DNA from: Phytobacter ursingii
GTDB lineage: Bacteria; Pseudomonadota; Gammaproteobacteria; Enterobacterales; Enterobacteriaceae
NCBI GenBank assembly: GCA_901456055.1
Contig: CABDWT010000002.1
Location: forward strand, 558,001 to 622,000
Direction: 5' to 3'
DNA: 64,000 bases
The translations under genes were made by a program, and so were the position numbers. Of the stretch, positions 20,717 through 30,232 are shown one piece after another. The notes below the pieces were generated by a model. The model saw only the letters and a program-made list of their open reading frames with translations. It did not search any database and was not told the origin of the DNA. Numbering within the stretch: position 1 is the stretch's first letter; each line of letters opens with the position of its first letter.

Positions 20717-21844
20717 ATGAATCTGAAAAAGACAATCATGGGGATCGCGCTGATCTTTGCGCCCCTGCTGGCGATGGCGCAAAGCTGGCCGGTTACGGTG
20801 ACGGATCGGGATAACCGCAGCGTCACGATCCCGCAGGAGCCACAGCGCATCATCCTGCAGGATGGCCGTGATATTCTGGCGCTGGCGCTGCTGGAACGTG
20901 ACGATCCCTTTGCCAAAGTGGTCGCGTGGAACAACCTGCCGAAAAAACAGGACACGGAAACCTGGAATGTCCTCAAGCGCAAATGGCCGGAAGCCGAAAA
21001 GATCCTGGATATGCAGTTTTCAGATCAGGGCAATGTCGATCTGGAGACCATCATCTCGCGCCATCCTGATCTGATGATTGCGCAGCTGCGCGCTAAACCA
21101 TCACTGGTGCAAAGCGGTGTGCTGGCCAAGCTTGACGCCTTGCATATACCGGTGGTGTTTGTCGATTATGAACTGCATCCGGTAGACAACACCCTGCCCA
21201 GTATTGCGCTGCTGGGTAAAGTGCTCGGCCAAAATGAGCGCGCTACACAGTACATCAACTTCTATCAGCAACGTCTGGACATGCTGCATCAGCGTCTGGC
21301 CAACACCCACAAAAAACCGCTGGTGTTTATCGAACCCATCGCTGGTGTCGCAGGGCTGGATAATGGCTGTTGCTTTACGCATGCCCGCAATGGCTGGGGC
21401 GGTCTGGTCGAAGCGGCGGGCGGTGTGAACATAGGTTCACAGCTGTTACCTGGGGCGACGGGTAATGTATCAGTGGAGAAAATCATCTCCATGAACCCGG
21501 ATTACTACCTGATGACCGGATCAAAACGTCCGGGCAAAGGCACCGCCATTATTCCGTTTGGCTACAATGTGGACGAAAAAGAAGTGACCGCCGCCTTCAG
21601 CGCATTACTGGCACGCCAGGGCGTCAGCAGCATCCCTGCCGTTACCCAGGGTCATACTGGCGCGCTCTATCACCACTTCTACAATAATCCGTACAACATT
21701 ATCGCTATTGAAACGTTGAGTAAGATTTTCTACCCGGACCTGTTTAAAGACATCGATCCGCTGGCGGATTATCACACCATCATCAAGGATTTCACTCAGA
21801 TCCCCGATGACAATATCGTCCTGAGTTACACGCCTTCGCACTAA
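20717..21844 (+). CDS. Iron-chelate periplasmic binding protein
   Basis: A 375-aa cluster A-II/class III substrate-binding protein. The signal peptide is residues 1-21 (MNLKKTIMGIALIFAPLLAMA, cleaved before QSWPVTV). TVTDRDNRSVTIPQEPQRII is the family opening and DLETIISRHPDLMIAQLRA is the first-lobe segment. No lipobox Cys, so it is soluble in the periplasm. It delivers the chelate to the permease/ATPase pair. No TonB-dependent receptor is encoded nearby. Confidence 0.9.
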   Translation: MNLKKTIMGIALIFAPLLAMAQSWPVTVTDRDNRSVTIPQEPQRIILQDGRDILALALLERDDPFAKVVAWNNLPKKQDTETWNVLKRKWPEAEKILDMQFSDQGNVDLETIISRHPDLMIAQLRAKPSLVQSGVLAKLDALHIPVVFVDYELHPVDNTLPSIALLGKVLGQNERATQYINFYQQRLDMLHQRLANTHKKPLVFIEPIAGVAGLDNGCCFTHARNGWGGLVEAAGGVNIGSQLLPGATGNVSVEKIISMNPDYYLMTGSKRPGKGTAIIPFGYNVDEKEVTAAFSALLARQGVSSIPAVTQGHTGALYHHFYNNPYNIIAIETLSKIFYPDLFKDIDPLADYHTIIKDFTQIPDDNIVLSYTPSH

Positions 21845-21852
21845 TCTCTCTC

Positions 21853-21880
21853 AGCGCCATCGTCCGATGGCGCTTTTTTA
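21853..21880 (+). terminator. Terminator of the iron ABC operon
   Basis: AGCGCCATCG / CGATGGCGCT with a 2-base loop and a TTTTTT tail, 9 bp past the binding-protein stop; the convergent MFS gene ends just beyond it. Confidence 0.88.
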
Positions 21881-21892
21881 TCAAATGTGCAC

Positions 21893-23197
21893 TTAGCGCG
21901 TGGACTTCGCCAGCGCCGGGCTCTGGGTAGCAACCAGGTCCTGGCGCAGCCATAACCCCAGTCCCAGGCCAATCAGCGACAGCGCGAGCACATACCAGGC
22001 AGGCGCCATTGGCGAAACGCCCATTAGCATCGTGACCGCAATCGGCGTCAGACCACCGAAAATGGCGTAAGAGACGTTATAAGAGAAAGAGATCCCGGTG
22101 AAACGGACTTCTGCCGGGAATGCACGAACCATTACATATGGGACGGCCCCGACAACCCCAACGCAAAAACCGACCAGCCCATACAAGACAAACAACTGCT
22201 CAGGGTGGCTGCCCGTAAGGTGATAGAAGAACCAGCTTGAGCAGGCCAGCATAATGCTGCCGACGATAAATGTCTTACTGGGGCCAACGCGATCGATCAC
22301 CAGCCCGGCGGTCAAACAGCCGAAACAGAGCATAATCGTAGCAATGCTGTTCGCCTGCAGGGTCAACGCAGGTGCGAAACCATATTGCTTTTGTAACCAG
22401 ACGGGGGACATCAAAATCACCACCACAATCCCGGCCGAAAGCAACCAGGTCAGCAACATTGAGATCACGACCGCTTTTTTGTGTTTCATGACGACGGCTT
22501 TCACCGGCAGCTCTTGCGCCAGCGCTTTACGCTGCTGCATTTCGAGGAAAATGGGCGTCTCCTGCAACCAGCGGCGCAGATACATCGCCACCAGACCAAA
22601 CGCGCCGCCCAGCAGGAAAGGTATTCGCCATCCACCATCATGAATCGCCTGCTGCGTCATACTGGTATTAATGAGCGTAGCGACAACAGAGCCCAGCAGG
22701 ATGCCGACAGTCAGCCCGGCGGTTAATGTTCCGCAGGCAATCCCGATACGGCGCTCCGGCACATGCTCGGCCACAAACACCCACGCGCCCGGCACTTCTC
22801 CACCAATCGCCGCCCCCTGCAACACGCGCATCAACAGCAACAGCAATGGCGCAACGATGCCCATAGAGGCATAAGTCGGCAACAGGCCAATCGCCAGCGT
22901 GGGTACCGCCATCAGCAAAATGCTCAGGGTGAACATCTTCTTACGCCCCACCAGATCGCCAAAATGGGCCATCACGATGCCGCCCAGCGGACGCGCCAGA
23001 TAACCCGCAGCAAAAATACCAAACGTCTGCACCTGACGCAGCCATTCCGGGATGTCTGCCGGGAAGAACAGCTCACCGACAACGGCGGCAAAGAAAACAA
23101 AAATGATGAAGTCGTAAAACTCGAGCGCACCGCCTAACGCGGCAAGCGTGAGGGTTTTGTAATCCTGCTTATTGAGGGGACGTGTGTAATTTGACAT
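21893..23197 (-). CDS. MHS-family MFS transporter
   Basis: A 434-aa major facilitator of the metabolite:H+ symporter (MHS) family, related to ShiA, ProP and YhjE. N-terminal TM1 is LGGALEFYDFIIFVFFAAV, a family hallmark, and the MFS loop 2-3 motif is GDLVGRKKMF. Twelve membrane segments are expected. The substrate is a small organic acid or compatible solute in known relatives; here it is unknown. It lies 126 bp downstream of mogA on the same strand and is preceded by a long inverted repeat, so it may have its own promoter. Confidence 0.88.
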   Translation of the reverse strand: MSNYTRPLNKQDYKTLTLAALGGALEFYDFIIFVFFAAVVGELFFPADIPEWLRQVQTFGIFAAGYLARPLGGIVMAHFGDLVGRKKMFTLSILLMAVPTLAIGLLPTYASMGIVAPLLLLLMRVLQGAAIGGEVPGAWVFVAEHVPERRIGIACGTLTAGLTVGILLGSVVATLINTSMTQQAIHDGGWRIPFLLGGAFGLVAMYLRRWLQETPIFLEMQQRKALAQELPVKAVVMKHKKAVVISMLLTWLLSAGIVVVILMSPVWLQKQYGFAPALTLQANSIATIMLCFGCLTAGLVIDRVGPSKTFIVGSIMLACSSWFFYHLTGSHPEQLFVLYGLVGFCVGVVGAVPYVMVRAFPAEVRFTGISFSYNVSYAIFGGLTPIAVTMLMGVSPMAPAWYVLALSLIGLGLGLWLRQDLVATQSPALAKSTR

Positions 23198-23198
23198 A

Positions 23199-23296
23199 AC
23201 GGGCTCTTTGTAAAGAGGGAGTGTTGATTTTGTTTTTACGTAAACTGTAAATTAAAAATTACTATACCGTAAATAAATCAACACTCCAGTGCCCGT
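23199..23296 (-). repeat. Long imperfect inverted repeat in the MFS leader
   Basis: Arms GGAGTGTTGATTT (23218-23230) and AAATCAACACTCC (23275-23287), with outer ACGGGC (23199-23204) and GCCCGT (23291-23296), span the region just before the MFS start codon. It could be an operator pair or an RNA leader that hides the ribosome-binding site. A TATAGT element (minus strand, about 23261-23266) lies between the arms. Confidence 0.7.
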
Positions 23297-23323
23297 ATAA
23301 CTTAATTTAAAAAACCCCTGGTT

Positions 23324-23911
23324 TTAGGAGATTGTCTCGCGAATTGCATTTTTTGGACGAAAAGCCGCTACCACTTTGGGATCGGTCTCGATATAAGGCC
23401 CTTCGAGGAGCTGTACACAATAAGGTACACTGGCGAAAATGCCCGGTACCGTTACCTGCCCATCTGGCTGTTTCACCCCTTCAAGCGTCTCTTTGATGGA
23501 TTTTGGCTGCCCGGGTAAATTCAGGATCAGCGCTTGCTTGCGAATCACGCCTACCTGGCGGGAGAGAATGGCGGTAGGCACAAAATTGAGGCTGATTTGG
23601 CGCATCTGCTCGCCAAAACCCGGCATTTCGCGGTCAGCAATGGCAAGTGTGGCATCAGGAGTCACATCACGACGCGCCGGGCCGGTACCGCCAGTGGTTA
23701 AAACCAGATGGCAACTCATCTCGTCCACTAACTCACAAAGCGTCTGTTCAATGATGCTTTGTTCGTCCGGGATAAGCCGTTTTTCGATGGTAAAAGGGGT
23801 CGTCAGCGCCTGCGCCAGCCACTCTTCCAGCGCCGGGATGCCTTTATCCTGGTAAACACCGCTTGAAGCGCGATCGGAAACAGAAACTAAGCCAATGCGT
23901 AATGTATCCAT
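23324..23911 (-). CDS. mogA: Molybdopterin adenylyltransferase
   Basis: Adenylates molybdopterin before molybdate insertion in molybdenum cofactor synthesis; works as a trimer in the cytoplasm. 195 aa, as in E. coli, from ATG 23909-23911 (MDTLRIGLVSVSDRASSG); two further in-frame ATGs lie 6 and 15 bases upstream. The MoCF signature LVLTTGGTGPARRDVTPDAT is present. It lies downstream of talB on the same strand. Confidence 0.96.
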   Translation of the reverse strand: MDTLRIGLVSVSDRASSGVYQDKGIPALEEWLAQALTTPFTIEKRLIPDEQSIIEQTLCELVDEMSCHLVLTTGGTGPARRDVTPDATLAIADREMPGFGEQMRQISLNFVPTAILSRQVGVIRKQALILNLPGQPKSIKETLEGVKQPDGQVTVPGIFASVPYCVQLLEGPYIETDPKVVAAFRPKNAIRETIS

Positions 23912-23980
23912 ATTCATTCCGTTCAAAAAAATAATGACTAACGGAAATGATACACGCTGAGGAGAAATGCAGACAGAGGG

Positions 23981-24008
23981 GAAAGCGTGGCCGGGTAGCC
24001 AGCCACGC
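23981..24008 (-). terminator. Terminator of talB
   Basis: On the minus strand GCGTGGC ... GCCACGC with a 10-base loop and TTTCCCC following, 9 bp past the talB stop. Confidence 0.7.
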
Positions 24009-24016
24009 CTGAATGA

Positions 24017-24970
24017 TTACAGCAGATCGCCGATCATTTTTTCCAGTTTTTCCTGGTCAACAGCAAACTTACGGATACCGTCCGCCAGTTTGTCTACTGC
24101 CATTGGATCCTGGTTGTGCTGCCAGAAGAATTGCGCTTCGGTAATACGTTCCGGACGCGCTTTCACTTCGCCAGTGTAGGACAGTTTACGCTCGATAGCG
24201 CCTTCGCTTTCCGCCAGCTCTTTCAGCAGCGCAGGCGCGATAGTCAGACGATCGCAACCCGCCAGTTCCAGAATTTCACCAACGTTACGGAAGCTTGCGC
24301 CCATCACAACGGTTTCATAGCCATGCTGTTTGTAGTACTGGTAGATTTCCGTTACGGAAACCACGCCCGGATCTTCTGCCGGCGCGTACTCTTTTTTATC
24401 CGTATTGGCTTTGTACCAGTCGAGGATACGGCCCACAAACGGGGAAATCAGATAAACGCCGGCTTCTGCACAGGCACGTGCCTGCGCGAAGGAGAACAGC
24501 AGCGTCAGGTTACAGTTGATGCCTTCTTTTTCCAGCTGTTCAGCCGCGCGAATACCCTGCCAGGTAGAAGCCAGTTTGATCAGGATACGATCATTGCTGA
24601 TACCCGCATCGTTATACAGTTTGATCAGGCGTTTAGCTTTGGCGATGGACGCATCGGTATCATAAGACAGGCGTGCATCCACTTCGGTAGAAATACGACC
24701 GGGGATCAGTTTGAGAATTTCCAGACCGATATTCACCGCCAGCTTGTCCGTGGCATCTACCACTTGCTGCGCGCGATCGCTGCTCTGATCTTTCGCCCAG
24801 GCAATAGCGTCATCAATCAGTTTGCGGTATTCAGGGATTTGGGCAGCGCCAAGAATCAGAGAAGGGTTGGTGGTAGCGTCCTGCGGCTGATACAGCTTCA
24901 TAGCCGCGATATCTCCGGTGTCAGCAACAACAGTCGTGTATTGACGCAGAGAAGTCAATTTATCCGTCAT
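24017..24970 (-). CDS. talB: Transaldolase B
   Basis: Pentose-phosphate enzyme moving a dihydroxyacetone unit between sedoheptulose-7-phosphate and glyceraldehyde-3-phosphate. 317 aa from ATG 24968-24970 ([17 protein letters not shown]), the E. coli length; the reading frame is open upstream but lacks similarity. The Schiff-base Lys is in [13 protein letters not shown] and conserved DATTNPSLI is present near the N-terminus. Confidence 0.98.
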   Translation of the reverse strand: MTDKLTSLRQYTTVVADTGDIAAMKLYQPQDATTNPSLILGAAQIPEYRKLIDDAIAWAKDQSSDRAQQVVDATDKLAVNIGLEILKLIPGRISTEVDARLSYDTDASIAKAKRLIKLYNDAGISNDRILIKLASTWQGIRAAEQLEKEGINCNLTLLFSFAQARACAEAGVYLISPFVGRILDWYKANTDKKEYAPAEDPGVVSVTEIYQYYKQHGYETVVMGASFRNVGEILELAGCDRLTIAPALLKELAESEGAIERKLSYTGEVKARPERITEAQFFWQHNQDPMAVDKLADGIRKFAVDQEKLEKMIGDLL

Positions 24971-25170
24971 GATAGTGTTTCTCTTTGAACTTGTTAGGGG
25001 GATGTAACCGGTCTGCCCTGATGATAACACGACGCCCTGCCAGCGCAACCGCAGACATTACGCACGTCCGGTATGGTAAACTCGATTTATTAATTGCCTG
25101 CGAAGTAGTGTGCTATTCATAATAGCCCTGCTCGTTAACCTGCGAAGCGGCATAGACAAGAGGGATGTTG

Positions 25171-26598
25171 ATGCCTGAATTCTTTTCTTTTATCAGTGAA
25201 ATACTTTGGGGTTCATTGATGCTCTACCTGCTGCTTGCGGCAGGCATCTGGTTTGCTTTTAAAAGCAAATTTGTACCGTTTCGCCTGATTGGCGACTTCT
25301 ACCATAACCTTAAACATAGCCGCGCCCAGTCGGGTGGACTGACGTCGTATCAGGCGCTGTTTCTCAGTCTTGCCGGACGAATGGGGTCCGGTAATTTAGC
25401 GGGGGTGGCATTAGCGATTACGGCAGGCGGCCCCGGTGCGATTTTCTGGATGTGGATATCGGCCTTGATTGGCATGGCGACGTGTTTCGCCGAAAGCATA
25501 CTGGCGCAACTCTACAAAGAACGCGACGCCAGCCAGCAATTTCGTGGCGGCCCTGCATGGTATATGGCGCGAGGCCTTGGCATGCGCTGGATGGGAGTGC
25601 TGTTTTCCGTATTCCTGTTGCTGGTCTATGGACTTTTATTCAATACCATTCAGGCCAATTCGGTAGCGCGTGCCGTCCATTTTGCCTGGCATATTAATGA
25701 GATCTACACCGGTCTTATTTTTGCAGGCATGATTTTGTTATTGATTACGAAAAGCATGAAACAGATTGCTCGTATCATGCAATGGGTTGTTCCGGTCATG
25801 GCCCTGGCCTGGGTCATGACCAGTCTTGGCATTGGCATTGCGCACTTGAGCGCTTTGCCGGAGATGTTCGCCAATATTGTGAAAAGCGCCTTTGGCTGGC
25901 AGGAAGCGGCGGCGGGCACCATGGGTTACACGCTGAGTCAGGCGCTTACCAGCGGTTTCCAACGCAGTATGTATTCTAACGAGGCTGGAATGGGCTCAAC
26001 CCCGAATGCCGCCGCTGCCGCCGCGTCGTCTCCCCCTCATCCTGCCGCTCAGGGCTTTGTGCAGATGGTTGGCGTGGTGGTCGATACGTTTATGGTTTGC
26101 ACCGCCAGCGCGTTTATTCTCCTACTGGCAAAGGATACGCCAACAGATAACGCCATCATTGGCGTTCAAAAAGTTCAGGAAGCGATGGTCGCACTGACGG
26201 GTTCATGGGGAGCCAGCTTTGTCGCTGTCATCATCATCATGTTTGCGTTTAATTCTATTATCACCAATTACGTTTACGCCGAAAATAATCTCATTTTCTT
26301 GCGCATGAACAGCAGACGAAATATTTGGTTATTGCGTCTGGGGATCTTAGTGATGGTGTTGATCGGCGCTCAAATGCGCATACCGCTACTCTGGCATGTG
26401 GCAGATGTGATGATGGCGTTTATGGCCATCACTAACATGACGGCGATTCTGCTCTTGTCTCCCGTCGTCAGCCTTATTGCCGCCGATTATCTACGCCAAC
26501 GCAAGCTGGGGGTGACGCCAGTGTTCGATCCGAAGCGTTATCCGGACATCAACCAGCAGCTCGCCCCTGGTGCATGGGATGATAAAGCGGGATCGTAA
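25171..26598 (+). CDS. yaaJ: Alanine/glycine:cation symporter family protein
   Basis: Inner-membrane sodium:alanine/glycine symporter family (AGCS), 475 aa (E. coli YaaJ 476). Signature GSGNLAGVALAITAGGPGA and NEAGMGSTPNAAAAAAS are present, with about ten membrane segments, and it ends RYPDINQQLAPGAWDD like YaaJ. I chose ATG 25171 (MPEFFSFISEILWG) because AGAGGG is 6 bp upstream; ATG 25165 is too close to that site. Divergent from talB. Confidence 0.93.
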   Translation: MPEFFSFISEILWGSLMLYLLLAAGIWFAFKSKFVPFRLIGDFYHNLKHSRAQSGGLTSYQALFLSLAGRMGSGNLAGVALAITAGGPGAIFWMWISALIGMATCFAESILAQLYKERDASQQFRGGPAWYMARGLGMRWMGVLFSVFLLLVYGLLFNTIQANSVARAVHFAWHINEIYTGLIFAGMILLLITKSMKQIARIMQWVVPVMALAWVMTSLGIGIAHLSALPEMFANIVKSAFGWQEAAAGTMGYTLSQALTSGFQRSMYSNEAGMGSTPNAAAAAASSPPHPAAQGFVQMVGVVVDTFMVCTASAFILLLAKDTPTDNAIIGVQKVQEAMVALTGSWGASFVAVIIIMFAFNSIITNYVYAENNLIFLRMNSRRNIWLLRLGILVMVLIGAQMRIPLLWHVADVMMAFMAITNMTAILLLSPVVSLIAADYLRQRKLGVTPVFDPKRYPDINQQLAPGAWDDKAGS

Positions 26599-26675
26599 AT
26601 GACAATCACAACTATTGATCAATCACGGGCTATTTTTTGTTACAGTCAGCGGAAATTTTCCTGCAAGGACTGACT

Positions 26676-27449
26676 ATGCTGATTCTCATCTCGCCCGCGA
26701 AAACACTGGATTATCAAAGTGAGCTGGCCACTACGCGCTACACGCAGCCTGAATTGTTGGATCATTCGCAGCAGTTGATTAAGGTCGCCCGTAAGCTTAG
26801 CGCGCAACAAATCAAAGCGCTGATGGGCATCAGCGACAAGCTCGCCGACCTGAACGCCACCCGTTTTCATGACTGGCAGCCGGACTTTACGCCGAAAAAC
26901 GCCCGTCAGGCTATTCTGGCCTTTAAAGGCGATGTCTATACCGGGCTGCAGGCGGAAACGTTCACCGAGGCTGATTTCGATTTTGCCCAGCAGCATCTGC
27001 GTATGCTCTCTGGTCTCTATGGCGTGTTGCGTCCGCTGGATCTGATGCAGCCTTACCGTCTGGAGATGGGGATCCGCCTCGAAAATGCGAAGGGGAAGGA
27101 TCTCTATCAGTTCTGGGGGGAGACCATCACCAACACGCTGAATGATGCCATTAAGGCGCAGGGTGATGACATCGTGGTGAATCTGGCATCCGATGAATAC
27201 TTTAAGTCGGTCAAAACGCAAAAACTGAACGCGCAAATTATCAAACCCGTCTTTCTGGATGAGAAAAATGGCAAGTTTAAGGTCATTAGCTTCTATGCTA
27301 AAAAGGCGCGCGGCCTGATGAGTCGTTACATCATTGAAAACCGCCTGACAAAACCAGAGCAGTTAACCACGTTTGATAGTGAAGGCTATTTCTTTGATGA
27401 AGCGCTGTCTGGGAAGGGTGAACTGGTCTTTAAACGCCACGAGCAGTAA
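26676..27449 (+). CDS. yaaA: Peroxide-stress resistance protein YaaA
   Basis: DUF328/UPF0246 protein that limits intracellular free iron during H2O2 stress in E. coli. 257 aa from ATG 26676 ([16 protein letters not shown]), the conserved start; the frame extends upstream but without homology. [20 protein letters not shown] and [12 protein letters not shown] are conserved. A 7-bp C/G palindrome follows the stop (about 27456-27478). No local OxyR site was identified. Confidence 0.95.
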   Translation: MLILISPAKTLDYQSELATTRYTQPELLDHSQQLIKVARKLSAQQIKALMGISDKLADLNATRFHDWQPDFTPKNARQAILAFKGDVYTGLQAETFTEADFDFAQQHLRMLSGLYGVLRPLDLMQPYRLEMGIRLENAKGKDLYQFWGETITNTLNDAIKAQGDDIVVNLASDEYFKSVKTQKLNAQIIKPVFLDEKNGKFKVISFYAKKARGLMSRYIIENRLTKPEQLTTFDSEGYFFDEALSGKGELVFKRHEQ

Positions 27450-27494
27450 GGCTGTGGCCCCCTCTCTAAGGAGGGGGCAGACTAAGCGAAGAGA

Positions 27495-27788
27495 TTAATC
27501 GCGGCGCCAGTCCGGCCCCGGACGATGGTCATCGTGACGATCGCCATGATGATCATCACGGAAGTCGCGATGGTCGTCACCGTGCGGGCGCCAGTGGTTT
27601 TCGCGCCATTCGTAGTGTCTGTGCCACCAGTCACGATCACGCCAGTGACCACCATCCCAGTAGTTGCCGTGACGATCCTGATCACCGATTTGCAGTTTTA
27701 CCGCCGGCACCAGAGTAATTTCAGCAGCCTGTGCCGCCAGCGGAGCCACCATCAACAACGAAAGCGCTAAGAATACAGGTTTCAACAT
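27495..27788 (-). CDS. yaaX: Small exported His/Asp/Arg/Trp-rich protein
   Basis: A 97-aa DUF2502 protein. The signal peptide is residues 1-21 ([21 protein letters not shown]); the mature part is very rich in His, Asp, Arg and Trp ([25 protein letters not shown]). E. coli YaaX has the same place between yaaA and thrC. The composition suggests metal or acid-related binding in the periplasm, which is inference. Confidence 0.9.
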   Translation of the reverse strand: MLKPVFLALSLLMVAPLAAQAAEITLVPAVKLQIGDQDRHGNYWDGGHWRDRDWWHRHYEWRENHWRPHGDDHRDFRDDHHGDRHDDHRPGPDWRRD

Positions 27789-27957
27789 GGGTTACTCCTT
27801 TGTTCATCTTGCCCATTGTGGGCCGATGTAAGGAGATTAAGCAAAGTGATGGCGGCTTGTTATTCTCTGCAATCCTAATCTCTAAGTGCCCGCATTTTAT
27901 GGGAATTCCTCCGTTTTTCCTGCCATATTTCTCCTTAATTTCTCCGTATTCTGGCGT

Positions 27958-27990
27958 AAAAAAACCGGGCAGCGATAATGCTTACCCGGT
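27958..27990 (-). terminator. Terminator of the thr operon
   Basis: On the minus strand ACCGGGTAAGC ... GCTGCCCGGT followed by seven T residues, 22 bp past the thrC stop. Confidence 0.9.
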
Positions 27991-28011
27991 TCTGGTTTGA
28001 GGCTAAACGGA

Positions 28012-29298
28012 TTACGCTTTGCTCATCATCAGCTTACGTAATTCAGCGAAATCCGCAGGCAGATGGTGCGACAGCAGTTCCAGGTCCGCGCGCTCTGCCA
28101 GTTCTTTCGGCAATGGCAGGGTTTCGCCGAGAATATCTTCTACACTCTCTTTGAATTTTGCTGGATGCGCAGTCCCCAGGAACAGGCCATATTCACCCGG
28201 ACGCAGCTGATCGCGGAGCGCACGGTAAGCAATGGCCGCATGCGGTTCGGAGATATAACCCTTGCCTTTCAGCTCGCGCATAGTCTCTTTGGTCGTCTCG
28301 TCGTCTACTGCGGCATAGCCCAGTTCGTTCAGGCGCCAGATTTTGCGGCGGAACAGTTCTTCTACGCGCGGCCAGTTGTTCGGCTGGCTGACGTCCATTG
28401 CGTTCGACAGGGTCGCCTGTGTCGCTTTTGGCTTCCACTCACCATCCTGCAGGAAGCGCGGCACCGTATCATTTGCATTAGTCGCCGCAATAAAACGCTT
28501 AACAGGCAGTCCCAGCGATTTCGCCAGCAGGCCAGCCGTTAAGTCGCCAAAGTTGCCGCTCGGCACGGAAACAACCAGCTGATTGCGTGCCTCTTGCGGC
28601 AATTGCGCCACCGCTTCAAAGTAGTAGCAAATCTGCGCCAGCAGGCGGCTGATGTTGATAGAGTTCGCTGAGTTCAGGCCCAGCGCGACTTTCAGTTCTT
28701 CATCATCAAAAGCCTGTTTAACCAGCGCCTGGCAGGCGTCGAAATCCGCATCAATCGCGACGGTTTCGATATTACCGCCCAGCGTACAGAACAGTTTTTC
28801 CTGTAGCGGACTGATTTTTCCGTTCGGGTAAAGGATGACGACACGGACGTTTTTCAGGCCGTAGAAAGCATGTGCCACTGCCGCCCCGGTATCACCTGAG
28901 GTCGCCGTCAGGATCGTCACCGGCTTGTCACCGCTGATGGTGGTCAGCATTTGCGCCATAAAGCGCCCACCAAAATCTTTAAACGCCAGCGTCGGGCCAT
29001 GAAACAGCTCCAGACAGCCAACGTCACTCTCAACTGACTGTACGGGTGCAGGGAAAGCAAACGCATCCCGGACGCGCGCCTCCAGAATTTCCTGCGGAAT
29101 TTCATCACCGATGAACGCGCCGAGGATTTTGGCGCTGCGCGCAACGAAATCCATGGTCAGCATGTCATCAATTTCAGTCAGGCTGAATTCCGGCAGGTCA
29201 TGCGGGAAAAACAGCCCCTGGTTCTTGCCAAGCCCTTGCGTGACAGCCTGCGCGAAGCTGACCTGTTCGTTGTGATCTTTTAAGTTATAGAGTTTCAT
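28012..29298 (-). CDS. thrC: Threonine synthase
   Basis: PLP enzyme converting O-phosphohomoserine to threonine, last step of the pathway. 428 aa (E. coli 428), from ATG 29298 (MKLYNLKDHNEQVSFA). The PLP Lys is in HGPTLAFKDFGGRF and the phosphate loop is in VSVPSGNFGDLTAGLLA. It starts 3 bp after thrB, so it is coupled. Confidence 0.98.
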   Translation of the reverse strand: MKLYNLKDHNEQVSFAQAVTQGLGKNQGLFFPHDLPEFSLTEIDDMLTMDFVARSAKILGAFIGDEIPQEILEARVRDAFAFPAPVQSVESDVGCLELFHGPTLAFKDFGGRFMAQMLTTISGDKPVTILTATSGDTGAAVAHAFYGLKNVRVVILYPNGKISPLQEKLFCTLGGNIETVAIDADFDACQALVKQAFDDEELKVALGLNSANSINISRLLAQICYYFEAVAQLPQEARNQLVVSVPSGNFGDLTAGLLAKSLGLPVKRFIAATNANDTVPRFLQDGEWKPKATQATLSNAMDVSQPNNWPRVEELFRRKIWRLNELGYAAVDDETTKETMRELKGKGYISEPHAAIAYRALRDQLRPGEYGLFLGTAHPAKFKESVEDILGETLPLPKELAERADLELLSHHLPADFAELRKLMMSKA

Positions 29299-29301
29299 TG
29301 G

Positions 29302-30231
29302 TTATCCCACTACTCGTGCACCCGTCGTGTCCAGACGGCAAATATGAACAAAGCCTTCCTGATTTTGCAAATAGTGTTTGCTCAGCCAGTCTGCTACACG
29401 TTGCGCGGTTTCCGTTTTATCGCACAACGCGAAAAGCGTTGGGCCGGAACCAGAAATGCCACAGGAAAGCGCGCCAATTTCGGCGACCGCCTGACGTGCC
29501 TCATTAAAGCCAGGCAGTAATTTCATGCGATACGGCTCAGCAATGACGTCTTTCATCAGCTTCGCCGCAAGCTGAGGCTGACGGGAGTAGCAGGCGTGAA
29601 TAAAGCCCGCCAGATGTCTGCCATGAGCAATACAATCCTGGCGACGATACTGCGCTGGCAGGATAGCACGTGCCTCCGCGGTAGAAACCTTAATGCCCGG
29701 ATAGGCCAGCACCCACAGCCATTCATCAAAGCCTGGCACCTGCTGGCTGATAATGCCGTTTTCCTCGATCATTAATTGCATGCCGCCGAGGTAGCAAGGC
29801 GCCACGTTGTCGTAATGCACGCTGCCGGAAATGCGCCCTTCCAGTTCGCCCATCAGCGCCAGCATACGCGTCTCATTTAACGGTTTACCGCAATATTCGT
29901 TCATTGCCACCAGCGCCGCGACAACGGAACAGGCACTGGAGCCCAGTCCCGAGCCAATCGGCATGTTTTTTTCCAGCGTCATCGCGACAGGAACCGTTTT
30001 GCCAATCTCCTGGCAGAAACGCTCCCAGCACTGATAGACAATGTTTTCACGCGGCTCTGTCGGCAGTTTGCTGGCAAAACGCCCCAGATTTTTCAGACTA
30101 AAAGTGTCTGCCGCCTCAACCGAGACGTTATCACCCAACAGCGTGCCATCAATTGGCGTAACCGCTGCGCCCAGCACATCAAAACCCACGCTCATATTGG
30201 CGCTGGAGGCCGGAGCATATACTTTCACCAT
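29302..30231 (-). CDS. thrB: Homoserine kinase
   Basis: GHMP-family kinase phosphorylating homoserine. 309 aa from ATG 30229-30231 ([20 protein letters not shown]). The ATP-binding motif [12 protein letters not shown] is present. It starts 1 bp after the thrA stop codon. The frame continues upstream into thrA without meaning. Confidence 0.98.
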   Translation of the reverse strand: MVKVYAPASSANMSVGFDVLGAAVTPIDGTLLGDNVSVEAADTFSLKNLGRFASKLPTEPRENIVYQCWERFCQEIGKTVPVAMTLEKNMPIGSGLGSSACSVVAALVAMNEYCGKPLNETRMLALMGELEGRISGSVHYDNVAPCYLGGMQLMIEENGIISQQVPGFDEWLWVLAYPGIKVSTAEARAILPAQYRRQDCIAHGRHLAGFIHACYSRQPQLAAKLMKDVIAEPYRMKLLPGFNEARQAVAEIGALSCGISGSGPTLFALCDKTETAQRVADWLSKHYLQNQEGFVHICRLDTTGARVVG

Positions 30232-30232
30232 C

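Noticed and set aside
27525-27770. Plus-strand hydrophobic frame opposite yaaX
   Set aside because: It results from the reverse complement of the His/Asp-rich yaaX codons; yaaX has a signal peptide and conserved position.
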